From Cubamyces lactineus (lineage: Eukaryota; Basidiomycota; Agaricomycetes; Polyporales; Polyporaceae): a stretch of 64,000 bases of DNA. Location: contig JACDTU010000002.1 of the NCBI GenBank assembly GCA_022376465.1, positions 2,418,001 to 2,482,000 on the forward strand, given 5' to 3'. Of the stretch, positions 47,192-59,200 are shown piece by piece. Within the stretch, counting starts at the first letter, position 1. Every line of letters begins with the position of its first letter. The notes under the pieces were generated by a model. The model did no database searches and was not told the DNA's origin. It saw only the letters and a program-made list of their open reading frames with translations. A program made the translations under genes and the position numbers.

Positions 47192-47661
47192 TTCTACAAG
47201 ACTTCTTGGAAGCGATGATGAAGGCTCGCGCGTCGGTGGTGATGGTGCAAGTGTGAAAGTGTCTGAGTAGCTCGAGGTCGCGCGGTGGTGGCGCCGGGCG
47301 CGAGAGACGCGTTCCGCGCGCTACATGACGCGCTTCATCAAGGTCTTCCGACCTTGACGCTCACGTCCACCCAACGTTCCCCCACTTGAGCGTGAACCTC
47401 TGGGACAACCAGGCCGATCAGTCTGCAGCCGTCTACAAACCAACCCCATTACATCTTGCAAGCTCGCCAGGACTGCGGGGATCGAACTACGAACGTGCAG
47501 TACATCTACTAGTAGCCCAACGGGTGGCTGAACAAGACCGCCTGCATCTGGCCCAAGCCACGCCTATTTACCACTACGCTGACCAACTGAATCTCTGTGC
47601 AAGCTGCGCGACCATCTCTGGGGCTAAGCTGTAAACTGCGATACCCTACCTGCAGAAAGTA
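47192..47661. promoter_or_regulatory. Divergent region PAC3 / MED16 with a possible uORF
   Basis: 470 bases. An ATG at 47325 opens a ten-codon frame that stops at 47357, in the expected 5' leader of MED16, followed by an open frame without ATG (47386-47634). If the true MED16 first exon lies here it was not resolved. Confidence 0.35.
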
Positions 47662-50600
47662 ATGCATGAGAGGAACATCTCGCTTACAGCCAAAGGCAAG
47701 GCGAAGGAGAACGTGCATTGGCACCTTGGCTGGTGGGACCTCATCCATACCTTAGAAGGTACACGAAGGTATGTTCATATCGTTTACCGCGCGTTACACC
47801 CTTGACATACGTGAGCGTTGTAGACCAGTGCAATGGAGCAAGTCTTCCGTGATATTCACTACGGACGAGTTCCAACCCCTTGTCCTCGCTCGCCATTTCC
47901 CCACCTCCCGTAAATTCGCCTTGCTATCGCCTCCTCCGATCATCAACTCTCCCGCATCATACGACCCACCCTCTGTGTTATCTTTATCACCCACCGACGA
48001 CTGGCTCTTCGCCTACTTCCCTGGTAAGGGTGCGGACGGCGTTGGCTGTCTTTGGCGGAGAGGAAACCAATTGGATAACTGGGTCGTGCGTGAATACTGG
48101 AGTTTCGCCGTGGGCGCGGGGGTTGTCACCGCCGCATGGACCTCTGGGCACAGAGAGGTCAGTCTGCTCACTACGAGCATGAGAGATCATTACCTAACGT
48201 TTGTCTAGTGGACTGTGTCGGAGGCTGGCACATCAAGCCGTCTACCACCCCTTGGGCCTCTCACACCTGTAGCAAGCCCACTGTTGTTCCTAGTCACACA
48301 AAGCCATCAAATACACATATGCTACCTTCCGCCCTTCGTTCCATCACTGAAGATCACCCGAGCAACTCTTCTGCAACCCATTGATCCGTCCCACCCACCA
48401 AATGACAACGAGCCACCAGGCAAGATTGGGGGTGACAAAATCTGTACGAAAGCCGCAATAGGACTGTGTTACCAAGGTAGAGTCTACTAAGCCTTTGTTT
48501 CGTTTCTGCAGCTAACCTATACAGACTCGACCGTGCTGGTTGCAATGCGGTCACAGCTCATGCCGTCCCAGAGTTCAGCTTCATCCTCTCAAAACCCGAT
48601 GGACCTCGGGTTGTCCCTTGACATGACCCAACCTCCTGCTCCCGATAGCCCATTCGTCTCGGAATGGGAGTTGTGGGGCGAAGAGCTCACAATATCCTTG
48701 TGTGAAGTGCGTCTCGAATACCGCCCAGGAGTGTCGCGTAAGCCCGAGATTTCTACCAGCAAGACATGTGCTCATTGAGGGGTTGTAGCCGTCGTGACAC
48801 GTCCACTTCCCCCTCTGTACCATCCTAGCGCACAACTTGTGGACCTTGCGTTCTATTGTCCGCCTCCTAGTCAGGCCAGCTCCTCGCCTGCCAAGCCCAA
48901 TTCTAAAGGTCCAGGCACCGGCACGCGTTCCCTATACCTGACTGCGACATTCTTGGATGGCGGAGATTGTAAGTACGGTTTCGGAGAAAACCTCCAGCTA
49001 AGCCTTGACTGCGCAATCTCAGATACCTCATTACCCAAATCCGAAATAATCTCATATACATTCAACAACCGGGACGCCTCCAGCCAGCCTTACTGGGTAT
49101 GTCATATGTATGCGCGATTAGCCAATTCGATAGCTTCAACTCAACTCCTTACATGGCAGGTTCTCAAGGATGAGAAGAAGCGCGTCAGCAGCACTAAGGT
49201 ACCGTGCTTTGTTGTTCCCTCCGTCAACCGGGGCGGGCTTCTGGCCGGATTTTTGGATGTTGGCGGCGTCCTACCCCGACGAAAGCAGAAATCCAAAGAG
49301 ACTACTTCCGGTTCGATCGAGGTCCTCAAGCTGTGCGTATATGTTACGAAACACGACTATTATTCTAATCACTCGTAGTAATGCCTCCAGTCCAGATCTC
49401 ACAATCAACGAGGAATGGGATAGTGTACCAATACGTTCACATGTCGACTACGGAAATATTGATGGTAGACCGCCTCGCACGATTCTCCATGCAGGTACTG
49501 ACTGCCACTCAGTGCCCGTCAGCGTCGCGCTATCGCCCAACGAAGCTCTCCTCACCTGTGTCTCTTCCCACCTCCTGGGTTCTCATACATCCGTGCAAGT
49601 TCTTCCGCGGCGCGTCTCAGGCGGTCTGGCGTCCATTACAGCCAGCCATCTGCATGGCGACCTCTCCCGGCAGCTCGTGGCCGCGATACGGGCGCGGTAT
49701 TCTCCCTCAGACGTTGTGCACGCACTTTCCCTGCCCACGGCCCCGCTGGAAGTCGCAGTGAACACACTGTATAATGCCTTCGCGATCATGGAAGCTGACT
49801 CGTACGGTCTCATGGATGTATGGACCACGGAGCTCCTGGGCGTTGCGACGGAAGTCTACAAGTGAGAAGATGGTTGAGTTTCGTCTGGATGTTGCTGATT
49901 GCGGCCTTTGTCTATAGCTCTCGGGCGCAAAAACTGGATAGGGGGCCAGAGAAGCACCTATGTACTACCCGCTGGCAAAGTGCTCATGATATCACGTCCC
50001 TCAAAGCATGTTGCGGCGCATTTGAAGCATGTCAAGAAGGGGATGTCTATGATCTCGGTGAGCATGTCCTCTGAAGCGTGTAATGTGAGAAGCTCAATGG
50101 TGCGTGTAGACGCTGTTTGGCAGATGGTAGGACTATCGGGTTGGATCATAGAACTTGTGGAGCGAATATTGAGAGAGTGCGTGCTTGTGGGCGACAACCC
50201 GGTGGCCGCGCCCTCCACTCCTAAAGACAGAGACATTCCAGATGGTACGCATCCTATTAGCTGCGGTCTGTATCCTTGACTCAACGCATGCAACATCGTA
50301 CACAGCTCTGTCGCTCGACAGCCCGGTATTCATTCACCTAGCGCATCCATTTGCGCTCAGGTGGCTGCATGCCGCGCTCGAGCACGTCAAACGCTTCAGG
50401 AATCACATCGGGAAGCTCACCGCGAAGGGCGAGAACTCACACATTGCCAAAGACGTGCTCATGGACATCACCGATAGCTCGGGAGTGGACCTCCAACCCC
50501 TCGGACCCGTCCTTTCCGAGGTCTTGCAGGATTGTAAGACGCTAGACGGTACGTCTCCCCTGCTTTATGAGCAATGCATGACAGATTTTAAACGTTGGCT

Positions 50601-51038
50601 TTTATTCGTATAGCGCAAGAACTCCGTCGCAGCCTCGCGTCGTGTGCCCCCGCCCCCGCGTTGAAACCGCACATCCGGAAGGCGATCGACAAGATCTTAG
50701 GCTCCAAGGCCATCGACCGCGCACGGCTATTCATCAAGCCCTCCGACCTTATCGACGGCGTGACCAGGCTCTCTGTGTCCGAGCCGGGCCTGCGCGCAGG
50801 CAAGGGCAAAGACATCGACGTCGTGAACAAGGGCCTGTTGATGCCCCGGCTGCCGGGGAACGTCTGCCTGAGGTGCGGCGGACGTTCGGAGGTGGGCATG
50901 GAGAATGGTGCGCCTGCGGGTATGGGCGTGGGTGCGGAGGGTTCGGTCAGATGGCAGACATGGCAAAAGATCTGGAAGTGGAAGTGTGTATGTGGTGGGC
51001 ACTGGGCGCGAGTCTCGGACATGAGCTCCGTCGGATGA
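47662..51038 (+). CDS. MED16: Mediator complex subunit 16
   Basis: Tail-module subunit of Mediator, which relays signals from activators to RNA polymerase II. I start at the ATG at 47662 (MHERNISLTAKGK), giving WHLGWWDLIHTLEG then RRPVQWSKSSVIFTTDEFQ, the usual fungal opening. The N-terminal half is WD40-like (LSPTDDWLFAYFPG, FLVTQSHQIHICYLPPF). The middle and end carry family blocks: NSRAQKLDRGPEKHL, TTRWQSAHDITSLKACC, VWQMVGLSGWIIELVERI and HPFALRWLHAALEHVKRFR. At the C-terminus a zinc-binding pair of knuckles (VCLRCGGRSE ... KCVCGGHW) is typical of MED16. At least ten introns; the one after CGAAG near 47771 joins to CCAGTGCAATGG. The first exon is uncertain (see the upstream region). Ends at 51038, convergent with the Tim17-like gene. 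Confidence 0.85.
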
Positions 51039-51197
51039 CATGTTGTACCCTCGTCTAAGTGCTCTTGTTATTTCTACTCTGAATTATGGCGATATTAACG
51101 GGAGAGATGACGAGTAGTGTGTGTATCGCTAAATAAGCATTAGGTATGATACTGCATGATAGATCACTTAGTCCACGACGGAAACGCGAACGTCGCT

Positions 51198-52114
51198 TCA
51201 CGCTGTTCCACCTTCGGACGCATCGTTTTCCCCCTCTGCCGCTTTCTCTCTTTCGCTGCGTTCCCACTCGAGCACAGCTATCCTCTCCAGAGCCTCGTCC
51301 CGTTGCTTTTTCAGAACCTTCAAGTACTCCTCGTCGGACAACTTGCGGAAGCCAATGATGCCCATAAGACGATCGAAGACCGAGGTTTTCGGCTTGTCTG
51401 TTGCCTCCGTTGGTAGAGGCACCGGCACCGGTGCAGCTACACCTGGCTGCGTTCGTGCTTCTTGCAATTTGCGCGAGACGTACTTGATCCTCATGACGCC
51501 TAGTTCATTGTAGCCTAGCTGCACCAACGCGCAGAGGAGGCCGGCTGTCCGCGCGCCTGCGAGCACGTTCCCTCCTGCACGTACGTTGGGTAAGCGGCAC
51601 GTATCCGGACGCAAAGAGGACAGCACGCACTTCGCCATTTGTTGATGATTGCGCCAGTAAGTGCACCGCTCACGGTGGTCTCTAGCATCCCGTGCATTCG
51701 CAGATGTGACCATGAGGGCGGCGCGTTCGCATCCCCCGAGCTTGAGCTTGAAGGATCTTGGTTGTAACCCCCGGCATGCCAGGCGGCTCGTAGGAGAGGG
51801 CTCACGAGAACCTCGCGGACGCCTACAGCAAAACCGCACACTAAGCACAGGCGACAACAGCGAGTAAGAGTTGCACGCACCAAAGAATATTGTGCCAGCG
51901 ATTCCTCCGTTAGCCGCTGCCGAGAGTGCGAGGGGCGTGGGGTGACGCGATCCACGGAAGAGGGCATGGAGAGCGGTGAACGTCCCTGCCGCTATAGCTG
52001 TTTCAATGCAGACGGTATGGTCAGCAAGACAGTGACGGCGAGCAGGAGCTGGAGAACGAACTTGCATGTAACGACAGCACCCTTCGCAATGTGTACTGGT
52101 GTGGTGGGGTCCAT
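51198..52114 (-). CDS. Tim17-like / conserved fungal membrane protein
   Basis: A small multi-pass protein. The start is the ATG at 52114 (MDPTTPVHIAKGAVVT). After a probable GC-AG intron (51998-52065), a Gly/Ala-rich hydrophobic part follows: AAGTFTALHALFRGSRHPTP, ALSAAANGGIAGTIFF, VREVLVSPLLRAAWHAGG, LETTVSGALTGAIINKW and GGNVLAGARTAGLLCALVQL. Helices with spaced glycines and a basic loop resemble the Tim17/22/23 group. A soluble C-terminus holds a Pro-rich linker and a coiled-coil (DEEYLKVLKKQRDEALERIA) that ends acidic. I am fairly sure of the gene but not of the family. A much longer frame across 51198-52622 reads through introns and is not the protein. Confidence 0.62.
51998..52065 (-). 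other. Probable GC-AG intron in the Tim17-like gene
   Basis: Minus strand: exon 1 ends GTTACAT, then GCAAGT ... GAAACAG, then CTATAGCGGC. The GT two bases further in gives the wrong frame for the next exon. Length 68 bases. Acceptor could also be the next AG six bases on. Confidence 0.5.
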
Positions 52115-52358
52115 GTTGGACACAGCAAGCACTGAAAGGCTGCGTAAGGGACAGAGAGGTTGTGGCAAAAGGCAAAGGAGCATGTATATGGGCGCCTCTA
52201 CGCTTTCCTTCATTCCTCCGTCTCTGGCAGATCTGGCTCTGACTCTCGGAATAGCTGGTTGCATGTTTCTCTCTTTTCGTTCTCTCTTGCGCTCTTGCAT
52301 GGCTGTATACTCTTGTCTCCTGCTGTAACTCTAGAACTCTGGTATAGGTTAGACATTC
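52115..52358. promoter_or_regulatory. Divergent promoter Tim17-like / F-box-like gene
   Basis: 244 bases between divergent starts; pyrimidine-rich near the F-box-like start. No specific element assigned. Confidence 0.35.
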
Positions 52359-53696
52359 ATGGCTCATCCTGGCACTCTGCAGACCCCAGCACATGGCCAA
52401 GCTCGTGAGCTCCCTCCGGAAGTCTGGCTCAGAGTCTTTGCGTATGCGACATACATCCCAGGGGCCTTTGAAAGTGATTCTGGCCAGGCATTGACGGCCT
52501 TCGCAAGGGACAAGTACGGAATCAGTGTCCACCGCCGACATCGCGAAGCTACGGATCTCATGCTCGCTGCTAGCCGCGTTTGCAAGACATGGACCCCCCT
52601 CGTCACCGAATTCCTCTTTCAATATCTTCTAGTAGAAAGTGGAGACCACGCCGTCGAGGTTGCCAAGGTCTTGGGGCGTTACGACCGGGACGCCTTGAAT
52701 CGCAATGCCGCCGGGCGCTGGACAGTCAGGCTTGAGCTCGCTCTGGAAGGCGTGCATCGGTGGGAGGACGTGCATACAGCCGCGCTTGCGCGCATATTCG
52801 AGCTCTGCCCGAATGTGACCGTCTTCTCCACGGCGTTCTCGACGACAGACGCGTCTCTCTTCCAGGGACGTCGCTTTCTCCGCGCCATGCGTGACGTCGG
52901 GTCGCGCTCCAACCTCAGGCGACTCGAGCTCAAAGGCGACGCTGTACTATTTGAGACCATCTTGCCTCCTCTCGCACCCTCTCTTGAAACTCTATGGCTG
53001 CTTCCCTCAAGGCGGACTGCCCCTGACCGCGTTATTGATCCAATGCACTTCCCACTCGTTCACACGTTCGTCCTTTCAGAGGGGTTCGGCTGGGGTAGTC
53101 CTCCGCCGAATTGGGTCATGCCCTCGCTCAGGACGCTGTGTTCGGAAGACGACAATTTGTCGCCCGCCGCGCAACGAAAAGCACAGAGCTTTTTCGGGAG
53201 CCACGGTGCACAACTGGAGCAGCTCGTCACTGGCCGTTCTGCGCTCGGTCATATCAAGTCCTGCACCAACCTCGTCGAGTGGACACTCCCGTGCGGTTTA
53301 CTCTTCCAAGTAACCCGGCTGGGGCCACCGGAATACTGGCTCCCAACCACGGTCCGCCGCCTCACGTTGGCGGACGACATGTCCACGACGTACATGTTCA
53401 GGCTGGACCACATCGCGCTGCTTCTCGAGTGGCTGGGGGCCGGGTTCTTCCCGACTCTGGAGACCATCCGCTTCCTCCTACCGTTGGGGCGGCATATCAG
53501 GAGGCAGCGCTGCAGAGAAGATTGGGAACAAGCCATCGCGCTTTTGTGTGAGCGCACCAAACAGCGCGGGATATATCTTGAAGCATCTCTTGGGGGCGAT
53601 GAACACACCGCAGACATTTGGTCACCTTTGACATTGGACCATCTTTTGGATCCCATAGACTGTTATCCTCCGAAGCATCCATTCTCGGCGCATTGA
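52359..53696 (+). CDS. F-box-like protein, intronless
   Basis: A 445-codon single-exon gene starting at the ATG at 52359 (MAHPGTLQTPAHG). A short F-box-like motif (ARELPPEVWLRVFAYATYI) leads into RREATDLMLAASRVCKTWTP-type sequence, which is the usual F-box second half in basidiomycetes (CKTW). The remaining part is repeat-like and hydrophobic (LCPNVTVFSTAFSTTDASLF, LRRLELKGDAVLFETILPPL, LETLWLLPSRRTAP), like weak LRRs. No membrane segment. Lack of introns contrasts with its neighbours and is common in expanded agaric F-box families. A role as an SCF substrate receptor with the SKP1 encoded 15 kb away is inference from the domain. Confidence 0.78.
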   Translation: MAHPGTLQTPAHGQARELPPEVWLRVFAYATYIPGAFESDSGQALTAFARDKYGISVHRRHREATDLMLAASRVCKTWTPLVTEFLFQYLLVESGDHAVEVAKVLGRYDRDALNRNAAGRWTVRLELALEGVHRWEDVHTAALARIFELCPNVTVFSTAFSTTDASLFQGRRFLRAMRDVGSRSNLRRLELKGDAVLFETILPPLAPSLETLWLLPSRRTAPDRVIDPMHFPLVHTFVLSEGFGWGSPPPNWVMPSLRTLCSEDDNLSPAAQRKAQSFFGSHGAQLEQLVTGRSALGHIKSCTNLVEWTLPCGLLFQVTRLGPPEYWLPTTVRRLTLADDMSTTYMFRLDHIALLLEWLGAGFFPTLETIRFLLPLGRHIRRQRCREDWEQAIALLCERTKQRGIYLEASLGGDEHTADIWSPLTLDHLLDPIDCYPPKHPFSAH

Positions 53697-53902
53697 TAAG
53701 GGAGACTCGAACTTTATCCTTATATTCGTAACTTCAATTGTACCGCCTGGACATTCAGACATCCGTTGCATCGTACCGCATGGACAATGGAATGATAGAG
53801 ACCATCTGTGGCGCGCCTGTAATTCTCCAACCAGCCTGTACGATACGCATGTAGCATACATACACAAGTACACATACCACGCAGACAGCATCGAATACAG
53901 AA

Positions 53903-56900
53903 CTACATAGTGTCCCGGACGAAGCTCAGCGTGCCCAACGACGACGCCAAGAGCTCGAGCAGCCGCTCGCTCTCCTTACGCTGCGCGTCCGCGAGCGTCT
54001 CGAGGTCATGTTGCAACTCGGCGTTGCTCGCGAGTACCTCGCCGTGCATGCGGAGGAACACGGCCATGAACGTCTGCACGGCCTCGAAGTCGCGATGCGA
54101 GTGCAGGCGGTGCGTGAGCGCGGCGAGGAACATCTGCTGGGCTTCGATCGTCACGAGCGAGCGCAGCTCGAGGTCCATCGCCGCTGGAGACAGCGCCTTG
54201 GCATAGTTGAAGAAGTCCTCGTCTGTGAGTGACGCAGATTAGTCGGTGAGCGAACAGGATTCACGACAGAGACGTATCAACTCACAGTCGGAGGACTGGC
54301 TTGCGTGCGCCTCGGAGAGCTTCTTGAAAAAGACGCTCTCGGAGGACCCGGCCGCACGCTGAAGACGCTTCGTCTCCTTTTTCTTTTTCTCTTCCGCCTG
54401 CTTCTGCTCCAGCGCGAAGCGAGGCTCGACGCCAGGCAGAGTCGGGAGGAAGAAAGGCGCCTTCTCGGGAGCTTTGGGCGGCTCCTTGGGCTTGTTCCGT
54501 TGCTACGGGTATTGAATCAGCTCACCAAAACCGGTGAGGATGAGACATGAAGGGTTCAAACCTGAATGACTTCGAGGTTGAGGAGAGTCTGCCACCGTGC
54601 ACGGGGGAGGAGGGTGAGGGTGACAAGGTCTCCGTCCAATTGTGGTGGAGTGACGAAGACGTCCGTCGGTTGCTCTTGCACCGTCAGCGCAGACAGAGCT
54701 TCCAGTGCTGTAGGATGCATGTCAGATAGACATTTTGCAGTAAGTGAGATACGACTTACCTTCGTCCTCGGCGACGCCTTGCATCGATGGAAGGGCAACG
54801 TCGACGACATCATCTTCTACGATGCTCTGGAACGACACCTCCGAGTACTGTGCGCGGTTTGCCCTGAATCATGTGAAAGAGTTAGGTAAACTACTCGTCC
54901 AAGCAATATGTAGAAAGACTGACCATAGGTAGACACCAACGCTGTCCACATGTGATGTAGCCAAGAAGTCATTTGTTGGCGAGAACGTCACGCTTGTTGC
55001 GACACTCGAGGTACGGAACAGATCGATTAGGCGACCAGTGGGAATATCAAACGTCCGGATGATAGAGTCCATTGATGTTGTGACAAGCCACCGCGAATCG
55101 GGCGAGAAGGCCTTCGTACGGGATGCACCGTAAGCATCGGTCCATTGCGCATGTAGCGGGAGAAACTCACTAAATCAAGAATACGTCCGCGGAAACCACC
55201 GAGCTCTCGAACGATCCGCCTTGTCTCGATATCGACGATGCGTACGACGAGATCGTCACATATCACAGCGAGCAGCCCGGAATCCCTGTGCAGAGTGATC
55301 GACACTGCAGCTGATGGCAGAACCAAGGTATGCTCCAAAGCAGCGGTATGGAAGTCGAAGAACTATTCATGTGTGAAGTTCAGTTTCCTGTGACACTATG
55401 CATAAGAGGAACATACGTTGATGGTTCCATCGAGCGTACTGGCGACAAGAACCCTATCCAGGGCATCGCTTGCAACGCCTGTAATACAACGCTCCTCTTT
55501 CTTCTTTCCGGTAGGTCGGAAGCGGCTAGGAACGTTCGCCGGACAAGGGCCAATGTTGAATGTACGGCGTAGGATCCCAGATTGCATGTTGTACATGTTG
55601 ATAACTCCGGTGGACGACGCTGCGATACCGAAGTTACCGCAAGCCGTGACGCAGACAGCCTGTATGTAAAGTCAGTCGCGAAGGACAATATACTTTCGCA
55701 AGACTAGTGTACCTTGACGGAGCCCACCGATGCGCCTTTCTTTTTTTCACCTGCGAGGGTGAAGACATGTTTGCCTAACCGCTTGTCCTTCATTGTCCAT
55801 GTCCGCGCGACAGCCTCGTCTGTGTGGGCGGTGAGGATGTCGTCCCAGTCTTTTGACCTTGTTGTCGAGTAGGAGAGGGCAGATACAGGAGGGAACTTCA
55901 GAGATGCGATGGGGATGGACAGATTCGCGGCCTTCTTGGCAAGAGATCCTGGCATATTTTGTTAATACACTTTGACGACCTAGCGGCTGGCTCAGTATGC
56001 AGAGCCCACCTTGACTCAGCTCGAAACTCCTCGAGTCTCGTACGACGCTCGTGCACCGCAAACTACGATCTCGTGAGGCAGTCAAGATCTGTTTGCCATC
56101 TTCACCGTAGTAGCGGATGAGATGCGGCGGAGCATGATGCCCCGAACGGAACTTGAGTAGTCTTGGTGCGTCAGTTGGTGAATCAAACAACCATTGCTGC
56201 AGACGTTGTCAATCGCTTGCGCTCGGGTAGGGGAGCACATGACGAACACACCTTAACACTGTTGTCTTCTCCTGAACTGATGAGAACAGGCTGTCCAGGA
56301 ATCCACTCAAGCGCTGTAACTGCGCCGTCGTGGGCACCACGAACGAGATGCAGGAGACGTCCGCCGGAGTTCAAATCCCAGAGCGCGATGTGGCCAGTCG
56401 ATGATGCCGTAGCAAGGATGGGATGACCGTCTGAACGTACCAGATTGGCAACTGAGAGCAACGACGACCGACTTGGAACTTACCACTGCGAAATGACAGA
56501 GCGCGAATCCCACCGTCTTGCATTACCATGCGCATCAGCCGCTCGTCTGCGCGAATATCATATACTGAGATCTCTCCTGAAGAGAAACCAATGCCAACGA
56601 CATCTATTGCAGGCGAGCGAGCGAGCGCAGTGATGGCAGTAGAATTCGTATTTGATGGCGACGTCAAGAGGGATGCAGCGGAGAAGGTATGTATAAGCGT
56701 TCTGATGGTTTCGCTCAGTACGTGAGACCGCGATATATAAGTCGATTGTACTTACTGTGTCCTGATATTCCATAATTGCATGCTGCCTTGGCTGCTAGCA
56801 ACGAGGACTTTGTTGAGGTATGTTGCGGGATGGTGTATCATAATGGCCGTGAAGCCTGGTTCGAACTGGATTGTCGTTTGCAACTCTGCCGATGGGTGAG

Positions 56901-57535
56901 TGACAAGTTCGTTGACAACATGGTGTATTGCTGCTGACCTCCGCTACTGGTATCCCAGACCAGCATTCGACTACCGTCCTCGGTTAGCGCAAGTAGTTGT
57001 GTCCCAAATATGAGGATGTGCGTAAGGTGGGTCTCCAGGGGGTTGGCAAATCGTTCGACCTAGAGTTCTCTCAGTCTTGGGTCATTCGTATCGACATACT
57101 GACGTGACGAACCTCTTTTCCACGCAAGTATTTTATGACATAAGGACCAGAAGAAGCCCAGACAGCATTCCCATCCATAGCCAAAGACGTGATCGGCATA
57201 GGAGCATCTGGGCCTGTACGAAATTTATGAGAATGACTTTCAAGTGCACGAGAAGGCTTGCACGTACCAACAAACAGGAGGCCCATCTTACCCCCTTCCC
57301 ACATCGCCCAAGCCTTGCCCAAGCAAGTCACCAAGTGTATACGAGGACCATCGGTAGCACCCTTGTGTGAGCGTGTCTGGAGCACGAAAGGAACGTTGTT
57401 GGTAATGAGACCAAGAGCACGGAATGGTGCGAAGAGGCGTGGCTCTTGTCTAGCCGTCGGGGTATTGACTGCGACTTCTGTCCTGAGACGCTTCCTTGGT
57501 GGCGGACTAGCACGAACGTCGGTATTCGTTCCCAT
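53903..57535 (-). CDS. UTP21: U3 snoRNP protein Utp21 (WDR36)
   Basis: Part of the UTP-B module of the small-subunit processome, needed for 18S rRNA maturation in the nucleolus. The start is the ATG at 57535 (MGTNTDVRASPPPRKRLR), with a basic patch. Two WD40 propellers follow, with clear blades such as GNAVWASSGPYVIKYLRG, SPAIDVVGIGFSSGEISVYD, TASSTGHIALWDLNSGG, WIPGQPVLISSGEDNSVK, FGIAASSTGVINMYNMQSG and WLVTTSMDSIIRTFDIPTGR. The C-terminal Utp21 domain is conserved: LEALSALTVQEQP, a KKKKETKRLQR stretch, FFNYAKALSPAAMDLELRS, LHSHRDFEAVQTFMAVFLRM and an amphipathic last helix. More than twelve short introns. The stop is at 53903; convergent with the F-box-like gene. Confidence 0.92.
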
Positions 57536-59200
57536 CTTTTCCGGGTCCTTGGGCAAGCCTCCGGCTTCGTAAACGGAGAAAGAAACGCTAGATTCAGATC
57601 GGTTCTACGCGACGAGTATTGCCTAGTGGCCGGAGGAATAAACTCTGGAGGCAGGAGAGGAGGTCGTCTCGAGTTCGCGAGCAGAGGTCTGCGAACCCGA
57701 TCGCGCTGCAAGAATTTCTTGCACGTGATCTTTGGTGCAGAGATTAGATTAGATGTAGATTCTCCCATTCCGTCGCAATGATTCTACCTCGAGCTCCTTC
57801 AGTCACATCGGTCGACATGCGTATTTCTAACCTACAGGTCTTGTATACTGCTTGCTCTCATAAGTGACTGTGTATGCTCTAGTTATGGTTATCTGGCTAC
57901 CCGATGCTCGCACTCATTGATTTCTGCGTCATGAGCTGGAACATGACGCTCGTCAATTCGTGTCGTTCGCTCGACACTCCAAGTACATGCTAGACTATGT
58001 CTATCGTTGCTATGAGCCACTATGTGACTTAACAAATAACCGCATTAGCAAGTGCTACGGGACAGCTTGCCTTTGCTATAGGGACATAACAGTTGTGAAC
58101 CAACACGATATCATACTAGGGCAGTACTAATACTGAACTGTTGGTAAGTGAACTTCACTGAAAGATATGCATCCTACTCCCCTGAGCCAATTGTGGCGAC
58201 TGGTCAATGTCTCAGACACCGGTTTTTGCGCCTGCTGTGGTGTAGACACTGGCCACCGTAACTTGTCCGTCAAGATGAGTGTTTTCTGTCTCTCTTAGAA
58301 GGGGCCCTGCATCACTCGGGCGGTATCACAATGCCGCTGCAACATATCAGCGGCGTCGTTGGTCGCCAACGATTCCGCGCGCCGGCCTAGCCACACGACG
58401 ACGATGGCGCAAGCCTGAGCCAGTTCAAACACAGCTCATGTGGTCTCCTACCGTGTGTTCAGGACCTGGGGACATTAATCATAGGCGTTGTGCTTGCGGG
58501 CATCCTCACGCCGTCCTGATTCCATCATGGGAAAATCTTATTGCATGGTATGCGCGCGCCGTTGTGAGCAATTACTGACCAATGCCGCCTCCCTTTCAGT
58601 GTTGGGACGCCGTTCAAAGACACGGATGCAGTGATTCTAAGTTTCAAGGGCGGTGTTCCGCCTGAGACCTCCTTGGGGCTTGGCGAGATACTGGCGTGAT
58701 GGACTGAGGATTGCGGACGTTCGACGCGTAGAGTACCTATGGTGTTATACTCCTCGTCCGACAAGGTATATACCCCGTTTACGACGCTTTTGATTAAGAT
58801 ACTGATAACCGCCTTTCCTTCAGCTAGCCCATGTCCGCCGTTTGCGACGTTGTGGAGCTCAGTTGATATTCGATGCCTGAGTTTGTCTGAATGTGGATCA
58901 GCGGCAGTATGGTTCTCTCTTGGCGACCAGATTCTGATGATGGGAACACCTCCCACCGCATCATGATCCCTGTTGCATTAGGCAGGTCTAGTGTTTGGAA
59001 CCCGTATGGTCGCATCCCACACCTCCGATTGTCCGGCAGAGCCTCCTGCTCCTGCTCCCTACAAATAGGGCGAGGGGCTCACCGAGGTTCCTCAGGAGCC
59101 CGGTCGCCCTCACCTTCACGAACTCGCGCTCAGTCGCCTCTTTTGCTAATCTTTCTCACTTCACTCGACGCTCTTTCCTTTTCCAATTCTTCACGACGAC
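57536..59200. other. Intergenic, UTP21 to secreted-protein gene
   Basis: About 1.7 kb. The first part is UTP21 promoter sequence. A 143-codon minus-strand frame (58525-58956) is listed separately. On the plus strand two segments near 58320-58552 and 58611-58700 could also be joined by a GT-AG intron, so which strand (if any) is coding is not resolved. The last 100 bases are CT-rich, consistent with the leader of the next gene. Confidence 0.45.
58525..58956 (-). other. Orphan open frame, 143 codons
   Basis: Starts ATG (MGGVPIIRIWSPRENHTA) and runs without a stop to 58525 (ARIPCNKIFP). Codon use is plausible, but there is no domain, signal peptide or membrane segment, and the opposite strand is equally open. 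It may be a small lineage-specific gene, a remnant, or chance. Confidence 0.22.

Noticed and set aside
49862..50070. MED16 exon read in the frame giving GRKNWIGGQRSTYVLPAG
   Set aside because: The other frame (NSRAQKLDRGPEKHL) matches MED16 and fits the splice phase.
51198..52622. 474-codon minus-strand frame
   Set aside because: It reads through several introns of the Tim17-like gene; in-frame splice signals and the hydrophobic segments in other frames show the real exons.
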